NCBI RefSeq assembly: GCF_003259365.1
Contig: NZ_QLLY01000004.1
Coordinates: 434,001-498,000, forward strand
Source of the DNA: Streptomyces sp. PsTaAH-137
GTDB taxonomy: Bacteria > Actinomycetota > Actinomycetes > Streptomycetales > Streptomycetaceae
Length of the DNA stretch: 64,000 bases
Reading direction: 5' to 3'
In this document: piece after piece, positions 8,833-16,155 of the stretch
How positions within the stretch are numbered: position 1 is the stretch's first letter
Layout of the letters: every line of letters begins with the position of its first letter
Translations under genes and position numbers: made by a program
Notes under the pieces: model-generated
Seen by the model: only the letters and a program-made list of their open reading frames with translations
Database searches by the model: none
Told to the model about the DNA's origin: nothing

Positions 8833-9165
8833 CTACTCGGCGATGAAGTCCTCGAGGTCGCGCACGATGGCGGCCTTCGGCTTGGCGCCGACGATGGTCT
8901 TGGCGACCTCGCCACCCTGGTAGACGTTCAGGGTCGGGATCGACATGACGCCGTACTTGGCGGCCGTGCCCGGGTTCTCGTCGATGTTGAGCTTGACGAT
9001 CTCGATCTTGTCGCCGTACTCGGCCGCGATCGCCTCGAGCGACGGGGCGATCTGGCGGCACGGACCGCACCAGGCGGCCCAGAAGTCGACCAGGACGGGC
9101 TTGTCGCTCTTCAGGACGTCCTCGTCGAAGGAGGCGTCCGTCACGTTCTTCAGGTTGCCGGCCAC
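8833..9165 (-). CDS. trxA: thioredoxin
   Basis: Thioredoxin reduces protein disulfides using electrons from TrxB and NADPH. The 110-residue protein has the active site WCGPC with cysteines at 33 and 36 (WAAWCGPCRQIAP) and the cis-proline strand SIPTLNVY. It is full length. It lies 48 bp downstream of trxB on the same strand. A SigR-type promoter before trxB should drive both in response to disulfide stress. Confidence 0.97.
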   Translation of the reverse strand: MAGNLKNVTDASFDEDVLKSDKPVLVDFWAAWCGPCRQIAPSLEAIAAEYGDKIEIVKLNIDENPGTAAKYGVMSIPTLNVYQGGEVAKTIVGAKPKAAIVRDLEDFIAE

Positions 9166-9213
9166 AGCGGGCTCCTCTTTTCTATGGGGGGTGCGAGAGG
9201 GGGAAGTCAGGGG

Positions 9214-10191
9214 TCAGACGGTGGCGGTCGGGGTCTTCTCCGGCTCGGCGGCCTCGCCGTCGGCGAGAGCGGCCAGGAAGCGCTCGGCGTCGAGAGCGGC
9301 GGAGCAGCCGGTGCCGGCCGCCGTGATCGCCTGACGGTAGGTGTGGTCCACGACGTCACCGGCGCCGAAGACACCGGTCAGGTTCGTGCGCGTCGACGGC
9401 GCCTGGACCTTCAGGTAGCCCTCGTCGTCCAGTTCGAGCTGGCCCTTGAAGAGCTCCGTCCGCGGGTCGTGGCCGATCGCGATGAACAGACCCGTCACCG
9501 GCAGCTCGGACGTCTCGCCCGTCTTCAGGTTGCGCAGCGTCAGACCGGCGAGCTTCGGGTCGCCCTTGATCTCCGCGACCTCGCTGTCCCAGACGAACTT
9601 GATCTTCGGGTCGGCGAAGGCGCGCTCCTGCATCGCCTTGGAGGCGCGCAGGGTGTCACGGCGGTGCACGATCGTCACGGACTTGGCGAAGCGCGAGAGG
9701 AAGGTGGCCTCCTCCATCGCGGTGTCGCCGCCGCCGATCACGGCGATGTCCTGGTCCTTGAAGAAGAAGCCGTCACAGGTCGCGCACCAGGAGACGCCAC
9801 GGCCGGACAGCGCGTCCTCGTTCGGCAGGCCGAGCTTGCGGTGCTGGGAGCCGGTGGTGACGATGACGGCCTTCGCACGGTGCACGGTGCCCGAGGTATC
9901 GGTCACGGTCTTGATCTCACCGCTGAGGTCGACGGCCACGACATCGTCGGGGATGAGCTCGGCGCCGAAGCGCTCGGCCTGGCCGCGCATGTTGTCCATG
10001 AGCTCGGGGCCCATGATGCCGTCCTGGAAGCCCGGGAAGTTCTCCACCTCGGTGGTGTTCATCAGGGCGCCACCGGCGGTGACGGCGCCCTCGAACACCA
10101 GCGGCTTCAGCGACGCGCGCGCGGTGTAGAGCGCCGCCGTGTAGCCGGCGGGCCCGGAGCCGATGATGATCACGTTACGGACGTCACTCAC
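9214..10191 (-). CDS. trxB: thioredoxin-disulfide reductase
   Basis: This flavoenzyme passes electrons from NADPH via FAD and a Cys pair to thioredoxin. The 325-residue protein has FAD loop [10 protein letters not shown] (11-20), redox motif CATC at 136-139 ([11 protein letters not shown]), NADPH loop [10 protein letters not shown] and the C-terminal FAD motif [10 protein letters not shown]. It heads the trxB-trxA operon. An exact GGGAAT-N18-GTT promoter lies about 70 bp upstream, and a hairpin separates it from the anti-sigma gene. Confidence 0.97.
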   Translation of the reverse strand: MSDVRNVIIIGSGPAGYTAALYTARASLKPLVFEGAVTAGGALMNTTEVENFPGFQDGIMGPELMDNMRGQAERFGAELIPDDVVAVDLSGEIKTVTDTSGTVHRAKAVIVTTGSQHRKLGLPNEDALSGRGVSWCATCDGFFFKDQDIAVIGGGDTAMEEATFLSRFAKSVTIVHRRDTLRASKAMQERAFADPKIKFVWDSEVAEIKGDPKLAGLTLRNLKTGETSELPVTGLFIAIGHDPRTELFKGQLELDDEGYLKVQAPSTRTNLTGVFGAGDVVDHTYRQAITAAGTGCSAALDAERFLAALADGEAAEPEKTPTATV

Positions 10192-10262
10192 GGCTTGATT
10201 CCTCGTCTCTGCGGGACTGCTGCGTACTGCCGGGGGAGCCTCTTCTCAGGACTCTCACCCCA

Positions 10263-10292
10263 CCCAACGGATCCTACGGGGCATGCATTCCC
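10263..10292 (-). promoter_or_regulatory. SigR-type promoter for trxBA
   Basis: On the minus strand GGGAAT (10287-10292) and GTTGGG (10263-10268) are separated by 18 bp. This matches the SigR consensus GGAAT-N18-GTT. In Streptomyces coelicolor trxBA is a classic SigR target, so position and motif agree. Confidence 0.85.
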
Positions 10293-10297
10293 GACGT

Positions 10298-10317
10298 GTC
10301 CGGGCGCACGCCCGGAC
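10298..10317 (-). terminator. hairpin between the anti-sigma gene and trxB
   Basis: GTCCGGGC and GCCCGGAC form a perfect 8-bp stem with a GCAC loop, 16 bp after the anti-sigma stop and just upstream of the SigR-type promoter. It probably ends the sigM transcript. Confidence 0.6.
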
Positions 10318-10333
10318 CGTCTTCGGATGCTGT

Positions 10334-11242
10334 TCAGCCGCGCTTGTATGAGTGGGTGTACAGCAGCTCGCCCGCTGCGGGGGAGTTCTTCGCCGCGCAG
10401 GACGCGTCGACGATGAACGCCGTGACGCGGTGCGCCGGATCGCTCCTGTGGGGCAGCACGAGGAGGTAGACGGCTTTCCCCTCGTACGTGCCCTGCTTGA
10501 ACCCGAGCGGGTCCTCGTTGCGATGGGTACCGCGCTGGACGCAGGCCGGTGGAGTCATCGCGGCCTTCGGGATTTCGGGGTTCTTCAGAGACGGCCTGGG
10601 ACTGGTGCCCTCGGTTCCGAGCGTCGTCGGGTCTCCCTCGTGCAGCAGCTCCGAGACCTTCGACTCCAGGTTGGCCTTGGCGAAGCTCGACGCGCTCTGA
10701 CTGGCGCTGGGCGGCGTCTTGCTCACGGTCGAGGTGTCGCCGCCGCTCTGCGCGAGCAAGACCCCCGTACCGATGGCGGCGGCTGTGAGGACGGCTCCGA
10801 TGGCGGCGCCGGTGCGGCGCCGGGTGACGCGCGACCTGCGACCCGGTCCGGTGGCGGAGGGGGCGTGACCGGAGGGCCGGTCCGCGGGACGCGGTGCGGG
10901 ACCGGAACGCTCGGCCGATGTTTCACGTGAAACAGGAGCCGTTTCACGCTCACGGCTCTCGTCGCTCTCCCCGTCCTCGTACGCGACGACGTCCAGGAGG
11001 GCTTCCGCGGCGAGGGCGGCATCGATGCGTGTGGCGACGTCCTCGGGCATACGGGGTGCGTCGGGAAGCGTGCCGAGCAGGCCGCGGATCTCCTCCAGCG
11101 AGGAGTAGACATCGGCGCACAGGACACAGCCGTCGAGGTGCCGCCGGATGTCGGAGCTGCGGGACGGCGGCAGAAGCCCCTCGGCAAGATCGGAGATCTC
11201 GGTGACCTCAGGGTGCTCCGCGGTGTCGGTCGTGGATGTCAC
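10334..11242 (-). CDS. zinc-finger anti-sigma factor partner of SigM
   Basis: The 302-residue protein has an N-terminal zinc-binding anti-sigma motif HLDGCVLC (His35, Cys39, Cys42), a low-complexity linker, one transmembrane helix near 145-165 (AIGAVLTAAAIGTGVLLAQ) and a ~135-residue external domain. The topology fits a membrane anti-sigma factor that holds SigM until an envelope or redox signal. Its start overlaps the sigM stop by four bases. A parS at 10920-10933 is embedded in the linker, again reading VSRET. The external domain is not a family I recognise. Confidence 0.85.
   Translation of the reverse strand: MTSTTDTAEHPEVTEISDLAEGLLPPSRSSDIRRHLDGCVLCADVYSSLEEIRGLLGTLPDAPRMPEDVATRIDAALAAEALLDVVAYEDGESDESRERETAPVSRETSAERSGPAPRPADRPSGHAPSATGPGRRSRVTRRRTGAAIGAVLTAAAIGTGVLLAQSGGDTSTVSKTPPSASQSASSFAKANLESKVSELLHEGDPTTLGTEGTSPRPSLKNPEIPKAAMTPPACVQRGTHRNEDPLGFKQGTYEGKAVYLLVLPHRSDPAHRVTAFIVDASCAAKNSPAAGELLYTHSYKRG
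10920..10933. other. parS site inside the anti-sigma gene
   Basis: Exact GTTTCACGTGAAAC within the coding sequence for the flexible linker between the zinc finger and the membrane helix. Confidence 0.95.
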
Positions 11243-11970
11243 GCTCGCCCACCTCCGCCCTTCACCGCAGTCGAGTCATGTGGTCCGGCCTCGTCCCGAG
11301 GTCCCGCTGCGGGTGGGACGGATGTCCCCCGCGGTCGGTTCCTTCCAGGGGGCGGGTTCTTGCCGGCGTCGCCGTCGCCGTCGGTTTTCTCCGGCCCGCT
11401 CTCCGTCCGCAGGTGCGCGAGAAGAGGAAGCAGCCGGGCTCGGCCACGGGCACAGCGGCTCTTCACGGTGCCTGTGGGGACATCGAGGATTCTGGCGGCC
11501 TCGGCCACCGGATAGCCCTGCATGTCGACGAGAACGAGCACCGCCCGCTGATCGGCCGGAAGGGACCCCAGGGCGCCCAGGAGCTCGCGGTGCAGATCGT
11601 CACGCTCCACGGGCGCGTCCGCGGACTCCTGGGGCTCCAGAAGCTGTTCGAGGCGCTCGGTGTCGTCCATCGGCGAGGTTCTGCGGGAGGCCGCCTTGCG
11701 GGCCCGGTCCAAGCACGCGTTGACGGTGATGCGGTGCAGCCAGGTCGTGACGGCGGACTGCCCGCGGAAGGTGTGCGCGGCGCGGTAGGCGGAGACAAGC
11801 GCGTCCTGCACCGCGTCGGCGGCCTCCTCGCGGTCCCCCAGCGTCCGCAGGGCCACCGCCCACAAGCGGTCCCGGTGCCGTCGCACTATCTCGCCGAAGG
11901 CGTCCTGGTCCCCCGCGACGTGGCGGGCGAGGAGGTCCTGATCGCTCGCTCCGCCGTAGGCGTCGTCCAC
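11239..11970 (-). CDS. sigM: ECF RNA polymerase sigma factor SigM
   Basis: This group 4 sigma factor has 243 residues. Region 2 spans about 18-90 (AFGEIVRRHRDRLWAVALRTLGD, then AVTTWLHRITVNACLD), and region 4 about 137-182 (LPADQRAVLVLVDMQGYPVAEAARILDVP, TVKSRCARGRARL). A charged, Gly/Pro-rich tail of ~55 residues is typical of actinomycete SigM. Gene order (murJ, sigM, anti-sigma, trxB, trxA) matches the sigM locus of Streptomyces and mycobacteria, which supports the name. It is translationally coupled to the anti-sigma gene and starts 45 bp after the pseudokinase gene. Confidence 0.93.
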   Translation of the reverse strand: MDDAYGGASDQDLLARHVAGDQDAFGEIVRRHRDRLWAVALRTLGDREEAADAVQDALVSAYRAAHTFRGQSAVTTWLHRITVNACLDRARKAASRRTSPMDDTERLEQLLEPQESADAPVERDDLHRELLGALGSLPADQRAVLVLVDMQGYPVAEAARILDVPTGTVKSRCARGRARLLPLLAHLRTESGPEKTDGDGDAGKNPPPGRNRPRGTSVPPAAGPRDEAGPHDSTAVKGGGGRA

Positions 11971-12015
11971 TGCCGAACCCCCTCCCCGTGGTGGGCTCCG
12001 TCGAGCCCCGGTGCG

Positions 12016-13773
12016 TCAGCCGGTGAACTTCACATTCGTGATGCCCTGCTTGTAGCCGGCGCCGCTGTACCCATCCTGGCCCGCCTTGGGCAGCGCGGTC
12101 AGCCATACGAGCACGTACCGCGTCTTCACCGGCTTGTCGGCCTTGATGCTCGCCGACGTGTTCGTCGTGTCGGTCTTGGGGCCGATCCGCTGCAGACCGT
12201 CCACCGAGGACGGGGTGAGCGAGCTCGACGCGTACAGCGAGACCGTGGTGTGGTCACCGGCGTAGCGGAACTTTATCGACGCGGCAGAGACGTTCTTGGC
12301 GGAACCGAGGTCGTAGACGATGCCGACACCCGGCTTTATGACCATCTCGGGGCCGTCCTTGAAGGCGAAGGTACGCCAGTAGGAGGCACTGTCGTCGTCG
12401 TACGTCTTGTCGACGTCCTGCGGTGCCTGGGCGTCGCCCGAGGCGACGAACTCCTTGGCGCCCGCGATGCTGATCGGCTTGGCGATCTTCTTGTCGTCCT
12501 TGCCGCCGTCGTCCGTGGTGTGGGTGTCCTCCGTGCCGCTGGAGTTCCCGTGGTCCATGAGGGCGTCCGCGAGCTGCCAGCTGCCGAGACCCAGGGCGGC
12601 GATCAGCAGCGCCGAGACGGCCCACTTGAGGGCCTTGCCGGTGCGGCTCTGCAACGGGGGCGGAGGCGTGGGGATGATCTGGGTGGCGCCGGGCACGGCA
12701 GGACGGCCGTAGGAGCCCTGCTGATAGGTGGTCCGCTGGTACTCCGGCGGCGCGGTGAACGCGGGCTCCGGCGGGCGGATCTTGGGCATCTCGCCGATGG
12801 CCTTCACCAGCTCCTCCGGCGTGGTGCACGGAGGCTCCTGACGGGACGCGGTGGCCCCGTCGTTGGCGAGGGCGCGCATGGCGAGCTCGGCGAGACCGCG
12901 GTGGACGCCGGCCCGCACCTGGTCCGGTGCGATGAGCCCGACGTCCTTGGGCAGCCCGGCCAGGCCGTAGGCGTCGTTCTCGTACGGCCACCGCTGCGTC
13001 AGCGAGGCGTACAGGAGCGCGCCGATCGCCTCGGCGTCGGTGCGCTGCGGGGTGTCGGAGGTGATCCCGCGCAGCGCGGCGTTCACCGCGAGGCCGCGGA
13101 TGCGCCACTGGCCCGTCGACGTGCGCAGCACGGCGCTCGGCGTGAGCCGCAGATGGGCCAGGCCCTCGCGGTGCGCGGCGGCCATGGCGTGCGAGACCTG
13201 CGTGACCATGTCGTACGCGTCGTGCGCCTCCAGCGAGCCCACCGCGAGCAGCGCGGTCAGCTCGGTGGCGTCGGGCAGCCACTCGTGGACGACGTAGACG
13301 AGATCGTTCTCCTCGACCGCGTCCAGGACCTGGACGAAGCGGGGATCGCCGAGCAGCGCCGACGAGCGGGCCGCGGCCAGCACCGAGCGCGCCCGGGGAT
13401 GGTCGGCGGGCAGCAGGTGCACGCCGACGGCGCGGCGCAGCTTCTCGTCCACCGCGCGCCAGCTGCTGAAACCGTCCAGACGTGTGACGCACTCTTCAAG
13501 CCGATAGCGCCTCGCGAGCTTGTGCCCGCTGTGCAGCTCGGGAGGTGATGTCTTACCGGGGCTCACGTGCGTGCCCGTCTCCGCGGTGTCCGCCGGCGTC
13601 CCGGACGCCGTGCTGTCCCGCTTCCCGCTGTCGACCACACCGTCGGCCGTGGCTCGCTCCGCCTTGTCCGCCTTGGCGGTCAGCGGTTCGTCCCCGCCGT
13701 TGTCGGCCACGTCGACGGCAGCCGTGCTCCGTTCCGCCACCGTCGTTCCTGCCTCCCCATCCGTTGCACTCAC
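12016..13773 (-). CDS. membrane pseudokinase with discoidin-like external domain (MurJ partner)
   Basis: The ~585-residue protein has four parts: an acidic N-terminus (~1-85), a protein-kinase-like domain (~90-370), one transmembrane helix near 395-420 (KALKWAVSALLIAALGLGSWQLADAL) and a C-terminal beta-rich external domain (TYDDDSASYWRTF, VGIVYDLGS, KTRYVLVWLTALP) resembling an F5/8-type jelly roll. Catalytic features are missing: HRDLKPxN is replaced by HLRLTPSAVL and DFG by RGLAV. It is therefore probably a binding or scaffold module. In mycobacteria the equivalent pseudokinase and jelly roll are fused to the C-terminus of MviN/MurJ; here murJ is the separate gene immediately upstream. GTG 13773 is my choice of start. 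Confidence 0.82.
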   Translation of the reverse strand: MSATDGEAGTTVAERSTAAVDVADNGGDEPLTAKADKAERATADGVVDSGKRDSTASGTPADTAETGTHVSPGKTSPPELHSGHKLARRYRLEECVTRLDGFSSWRAVDEKLRRAVGVHLLPADHPRARSVLAAARSSALLGDPRFVQVLDAVEENDLVYVVHEWLPDATELTALLAVGSLEAHDAYDMVTQVSHAMAAAHREGLAHLRLTPSAVLRTSTGQWRIRGLAVNAALRGITSDTPQRTDAEAIGALLYASLTQRWPYENDAYGLAGLPKDVGLIAPDQVRAGVHRGLAELAMRALANDGATASRQEPPCTTPEELVKAIGEMPKIRPPEPAFTAPPEYQRTTYQQGSYGRPAVPGATQIIPTPPPPLQSRTGKALKWAVSALLIAALGLGSWQLADALMDHGNSSGTEDTHTTDDGGKDDKKIAKPISIAGAKEFVASGDAQAPQDVDKTYDDDSASYWRTFAFKDGPEMVIKPGVGIVYDLGSAKNVSAASIKFRYAGDHTTVSLYASSSLTPSSVDGLQRIGPKTDTTNTSASIKADKPVKTRYVLVWLTALPKAGQDGYSGAGYKQGITNVKFTG

Positions 13774-13860
13774 TGCGACGCCAAAGCCAATTGTGCCCAC
13801 AGTCCGGCGCTATGCACGACACGCAGTGGCCACCGATGGTTGTGCGCACTTCGGGCCGAG

Positions 13861-16110
13861 TCAGCGACCAAGACGGCCACGGACCATTCCGACCAGTGAA
13901 TTCAGTTCTTCGATTCGCATCTTGCGGGCTGCCACGTAGAAGACACCGAGCAGCGCCACGCAGCCCACGAGCAGCGCGGCGATCGAGCCGAACACGCCGT
14001 GGCCGAGGGCCTTGGTGAGCGCGTACCCGATTCCGCCGCTGATGACCGTAGCGGGTACGGACGCCAGGCAGAGCCGCGCGTACGTACGAACGACGTTCGC
14101 ACCGTCCAGGTCGCCGCCGAGCCGCTTGCGCAGCCGCCGCCATGCGACACCGACGCCGATCGCGTACGCGAGACCGTACGAGAGGGCCATGCCGACGACG
14201 GCCCAGCGGGCGGGCAGGATCACGTAGCAGAGGGCCGAGGCGGCGGCGTTGACCGCGGCGACGATCACCGTGTTGTAGAAGGGGGTGCGGGTGTCCTCGT
14301 ACGCGTAGAAGCCGCGCAGGACGACGTACTGCACGGAGTACGGGATCAGCCCGAGTCCGAACGCCATGAGGATGTAGCCCATGGACTGGGCGGACTCGAT
14401 GCCGCTGGAGCCGAAGAGCAGGGTGCACATCGGGATGCCGAGCGCCACGAACATGAACGCGACGGGGACGATCGCCACGGCCGAGGTGCGCAGGCCGGAG
14501 GAGATGTCGTCGCGGACCGCGCCCGAGTCGCCGTCGTGGGCGGAGCGCGAGATGCGCGGCAGCATCGCGGCCATGACCGAGACGGTGATGATCGCCTGCG
14601 GCATGCCCCAGATCAGCTGGGCGTTGGAGTAGCCCATGATGCCGGTGCCGTCCACGGGGGATGCCTTGCCGGCCGCGGTGGCGAGCTGGGTGACGACGAC
14701 GACGCCCGCCTGGTTGGCGAGGACGAACAGCACGGTCCACTTGGCGAGCTTGACGGCCTTGCCGAGGCCGTGGCCCTTCCAGTCGAACCGGAGCCGGAAG
14801 CGGAAGCCGGTCTCGCGCAGGTACGGGATCATCGCCAGCGACTGGACGACCAGGCCCAGCAGGGTGCCGATGCCCAGGAGGGTGACGGCCTCGTCGGGGA
14901 TGGTGCCGACCTTCATGCCCGTCTGCGACCAGGGACCGTAGACCCACAGGAACATGCCGAACGTGAAGATCATGACGATGTTGTTGAGGACCGGGGTCCA
15001 CATCATCGCGCCGAACTTCCCGCGGGCGTTGAGGATCTGGCCCATGACCACGTGCACGCCCATGAAGAAGATCGTGGGCAGGCAGTAGCGGGCGAAGGCG
15101 ATGCCCACGCGGTCGGCGTCCGGGTCGCTGGCCACCGGGTTCGACATCAGGTGGATCAGGAGTGGCGCCGCGAAGACGACGATCGCCGTGATGACGGCGA
15201 GCACCACCATCACCAGGGTGAGCAGCCGGTTGGCGAAGGCCTCGCCGCCGTCCTCGTCGTCCTTCATGGCGCGCACCAGCTGCGGTACGAACACCGAGTT
15301 GAGGCCGCCGCCGACGGTCAGGATGTAGATCATCGTCGGCAGCGTGTACGCGACGGTCCAGGTGTCACCGAGCAGTCCGGCGCCGAGCGCCGCGGTGATC
15401 ACCATGGTGCGGACGAAGCCGGTGAGGCGGGAGACGAGCGTGCCCGCCGCCATCACCGCGCTCGACTTCATGAGGCTGGAGGCGCGGCCGCCCTTCTTGG
15501 GGGCCGCGGGTGCGGGCGCGGCGGCGGGCGGCGCGGCGGGCACCGCGGCCTGGCCGAGGACCTGGGTCGGATCGTCGACCGGCTGCGGGACCGGCGGACG
15601 GCCACCACCGCTGTAGCCGGGCTGCTGGTCACGGAAGAGGTGCGCGAAGGCGTCCGGCTCGTGCCGCTCCTCGCTCGCCTGCGTCACCAGGTCGTCGACG
15701 CCCACGAACTGCGTGGTCCGCGCGTCGTCGCCGTACGGCAGGTACTGCGTGGGGCCCTCCGGCTCAGGCGCGGGCGTCTGCGCCCACACGCGCGGGTCGG
15801 GCTGGTACTGGTTCGCGGGCTGGGCGTAGAGCGGCGGCTGCGCCTGGTACGTGCCCGGGGGCGGCGGCGGGTGCGCGGCACGGTCGTACAGCGCCTCGCC
15901 GACCGGGTCCTGCGCGGTCAGGTCCTGGCCGCGGTACGGATCCTGGTCGTAGGCGTCCTGGAGGTACGCGTCCTGCGGATACGCGTCAGGGGCCGGCTGG
16001 GGCGGCGGGACCTGCCCGCCGGCACCGTGGGAGCCGGCGTACGGTCGGCCGTCGCCCGAGGCAGAGCCGCCCGAGCCCTGGCCACGCTCACCGTCGTACG
16101 GCGCGTTCAT
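13861..16110 (-). CDS. murJ: lipid II flippase MurJ (MviN)
   Basis: MurJ flips the peptidoglycan precursor lipid II across the membrane. The 749-residue protein has a ~205-residue Gln/Pro/Tyr-rich cytoplasmic N-terminus, then a MATE-like MVF core of about 14 helices beginning at SLMKSSAVMAAGTLVSRLTGFVRTMVI. Typical core segments include GGGLNSVFVPQLVRA and LPRISRSAHDGD. The long disordered N-terminus is usual in Streptomyces. It lies between the DUF6049 gene (45 bp upstream) and the pseudokinase gene (87 bp downstream) on one strand, so they are probably cotranscribed with sigM. Confidence 0.95.
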   Translation of the reverse strand: MNAPYDGERGQGSGGSASGDGRPYAGSHGAGGQVPPPQPAPDAYPQDAYLQDAYDQDPYRGQDLTAQDPVGEALYDRAAHPPPPPGTYQAQPPLYAQPANQYQPDPRVWAQTPAPEPEGPTQYLPYGDDARTTQFVGVDDLVTQASEERHEPDAFAHLFRDQQPGYSGGGRPPVPQPVDDPTQVLGQAAVPAAPPAAAPAPAAPKKGGRASSLMKSSAVMAAGTLVSRLTGFVRTMVITAALGAGLLGDTWTVAYTLPTMIYILTVGGGLNSVFVPQLVRAMKDDEDGGEAFANRLLTLVMVVLAVITAIVVFAAPLLIHLMSNPVASDPDADRVGIAFARYCLPTIFFMGVHVVMGQILNARGKFGAMMWTPVLNNIVMIFTFGMFLWVYGPWSQTGMKVGTIPDEAVTLLGIGTLLGLVVQSLAMIPYLRETGFRFRLRFDWKGHGLGKAVKLAKWTVLFVLANQAGVVVVTQLATAAGKASPVDGTGIMGYSNAQLIWGMPQAIITVSVMAAMLPRISRSAHDGDSGAVRDDISSGLRTSAVAIVPVAFMFVALGIPMCTLLFGSSGIESAQSMGYILMAFGLGLIPYSVQYVVLRGFYAYEDTRTPFYNTVIVAAVNAAASALCYVILPARWAVVGMALSYGLAYAIGVGVAWRRLRKRLGGDLDGANVVRTYARLCLASVPATVISGGIGYALTKALGHGVFGSIAALLVGCVALLGVFYVAARKMRIEELNSLVGMVRGRLGR

Positions 16111-16155
16111 GGTTACCCCACCTCATCGTCCCCGGCCCACCGGCCACGACATCGC

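Noticed and set aside
10941..10954. Extra parS after 10933
   Set aside because: GTTTCACGCTCACG keeps only one half-site.
11236..13548. 770-codon plus-strand frame across sigM and the pseudokinase gene
   Set aside because: Runs antisense through two well-supported genes; residue pattern is the usual GC-shadow type.
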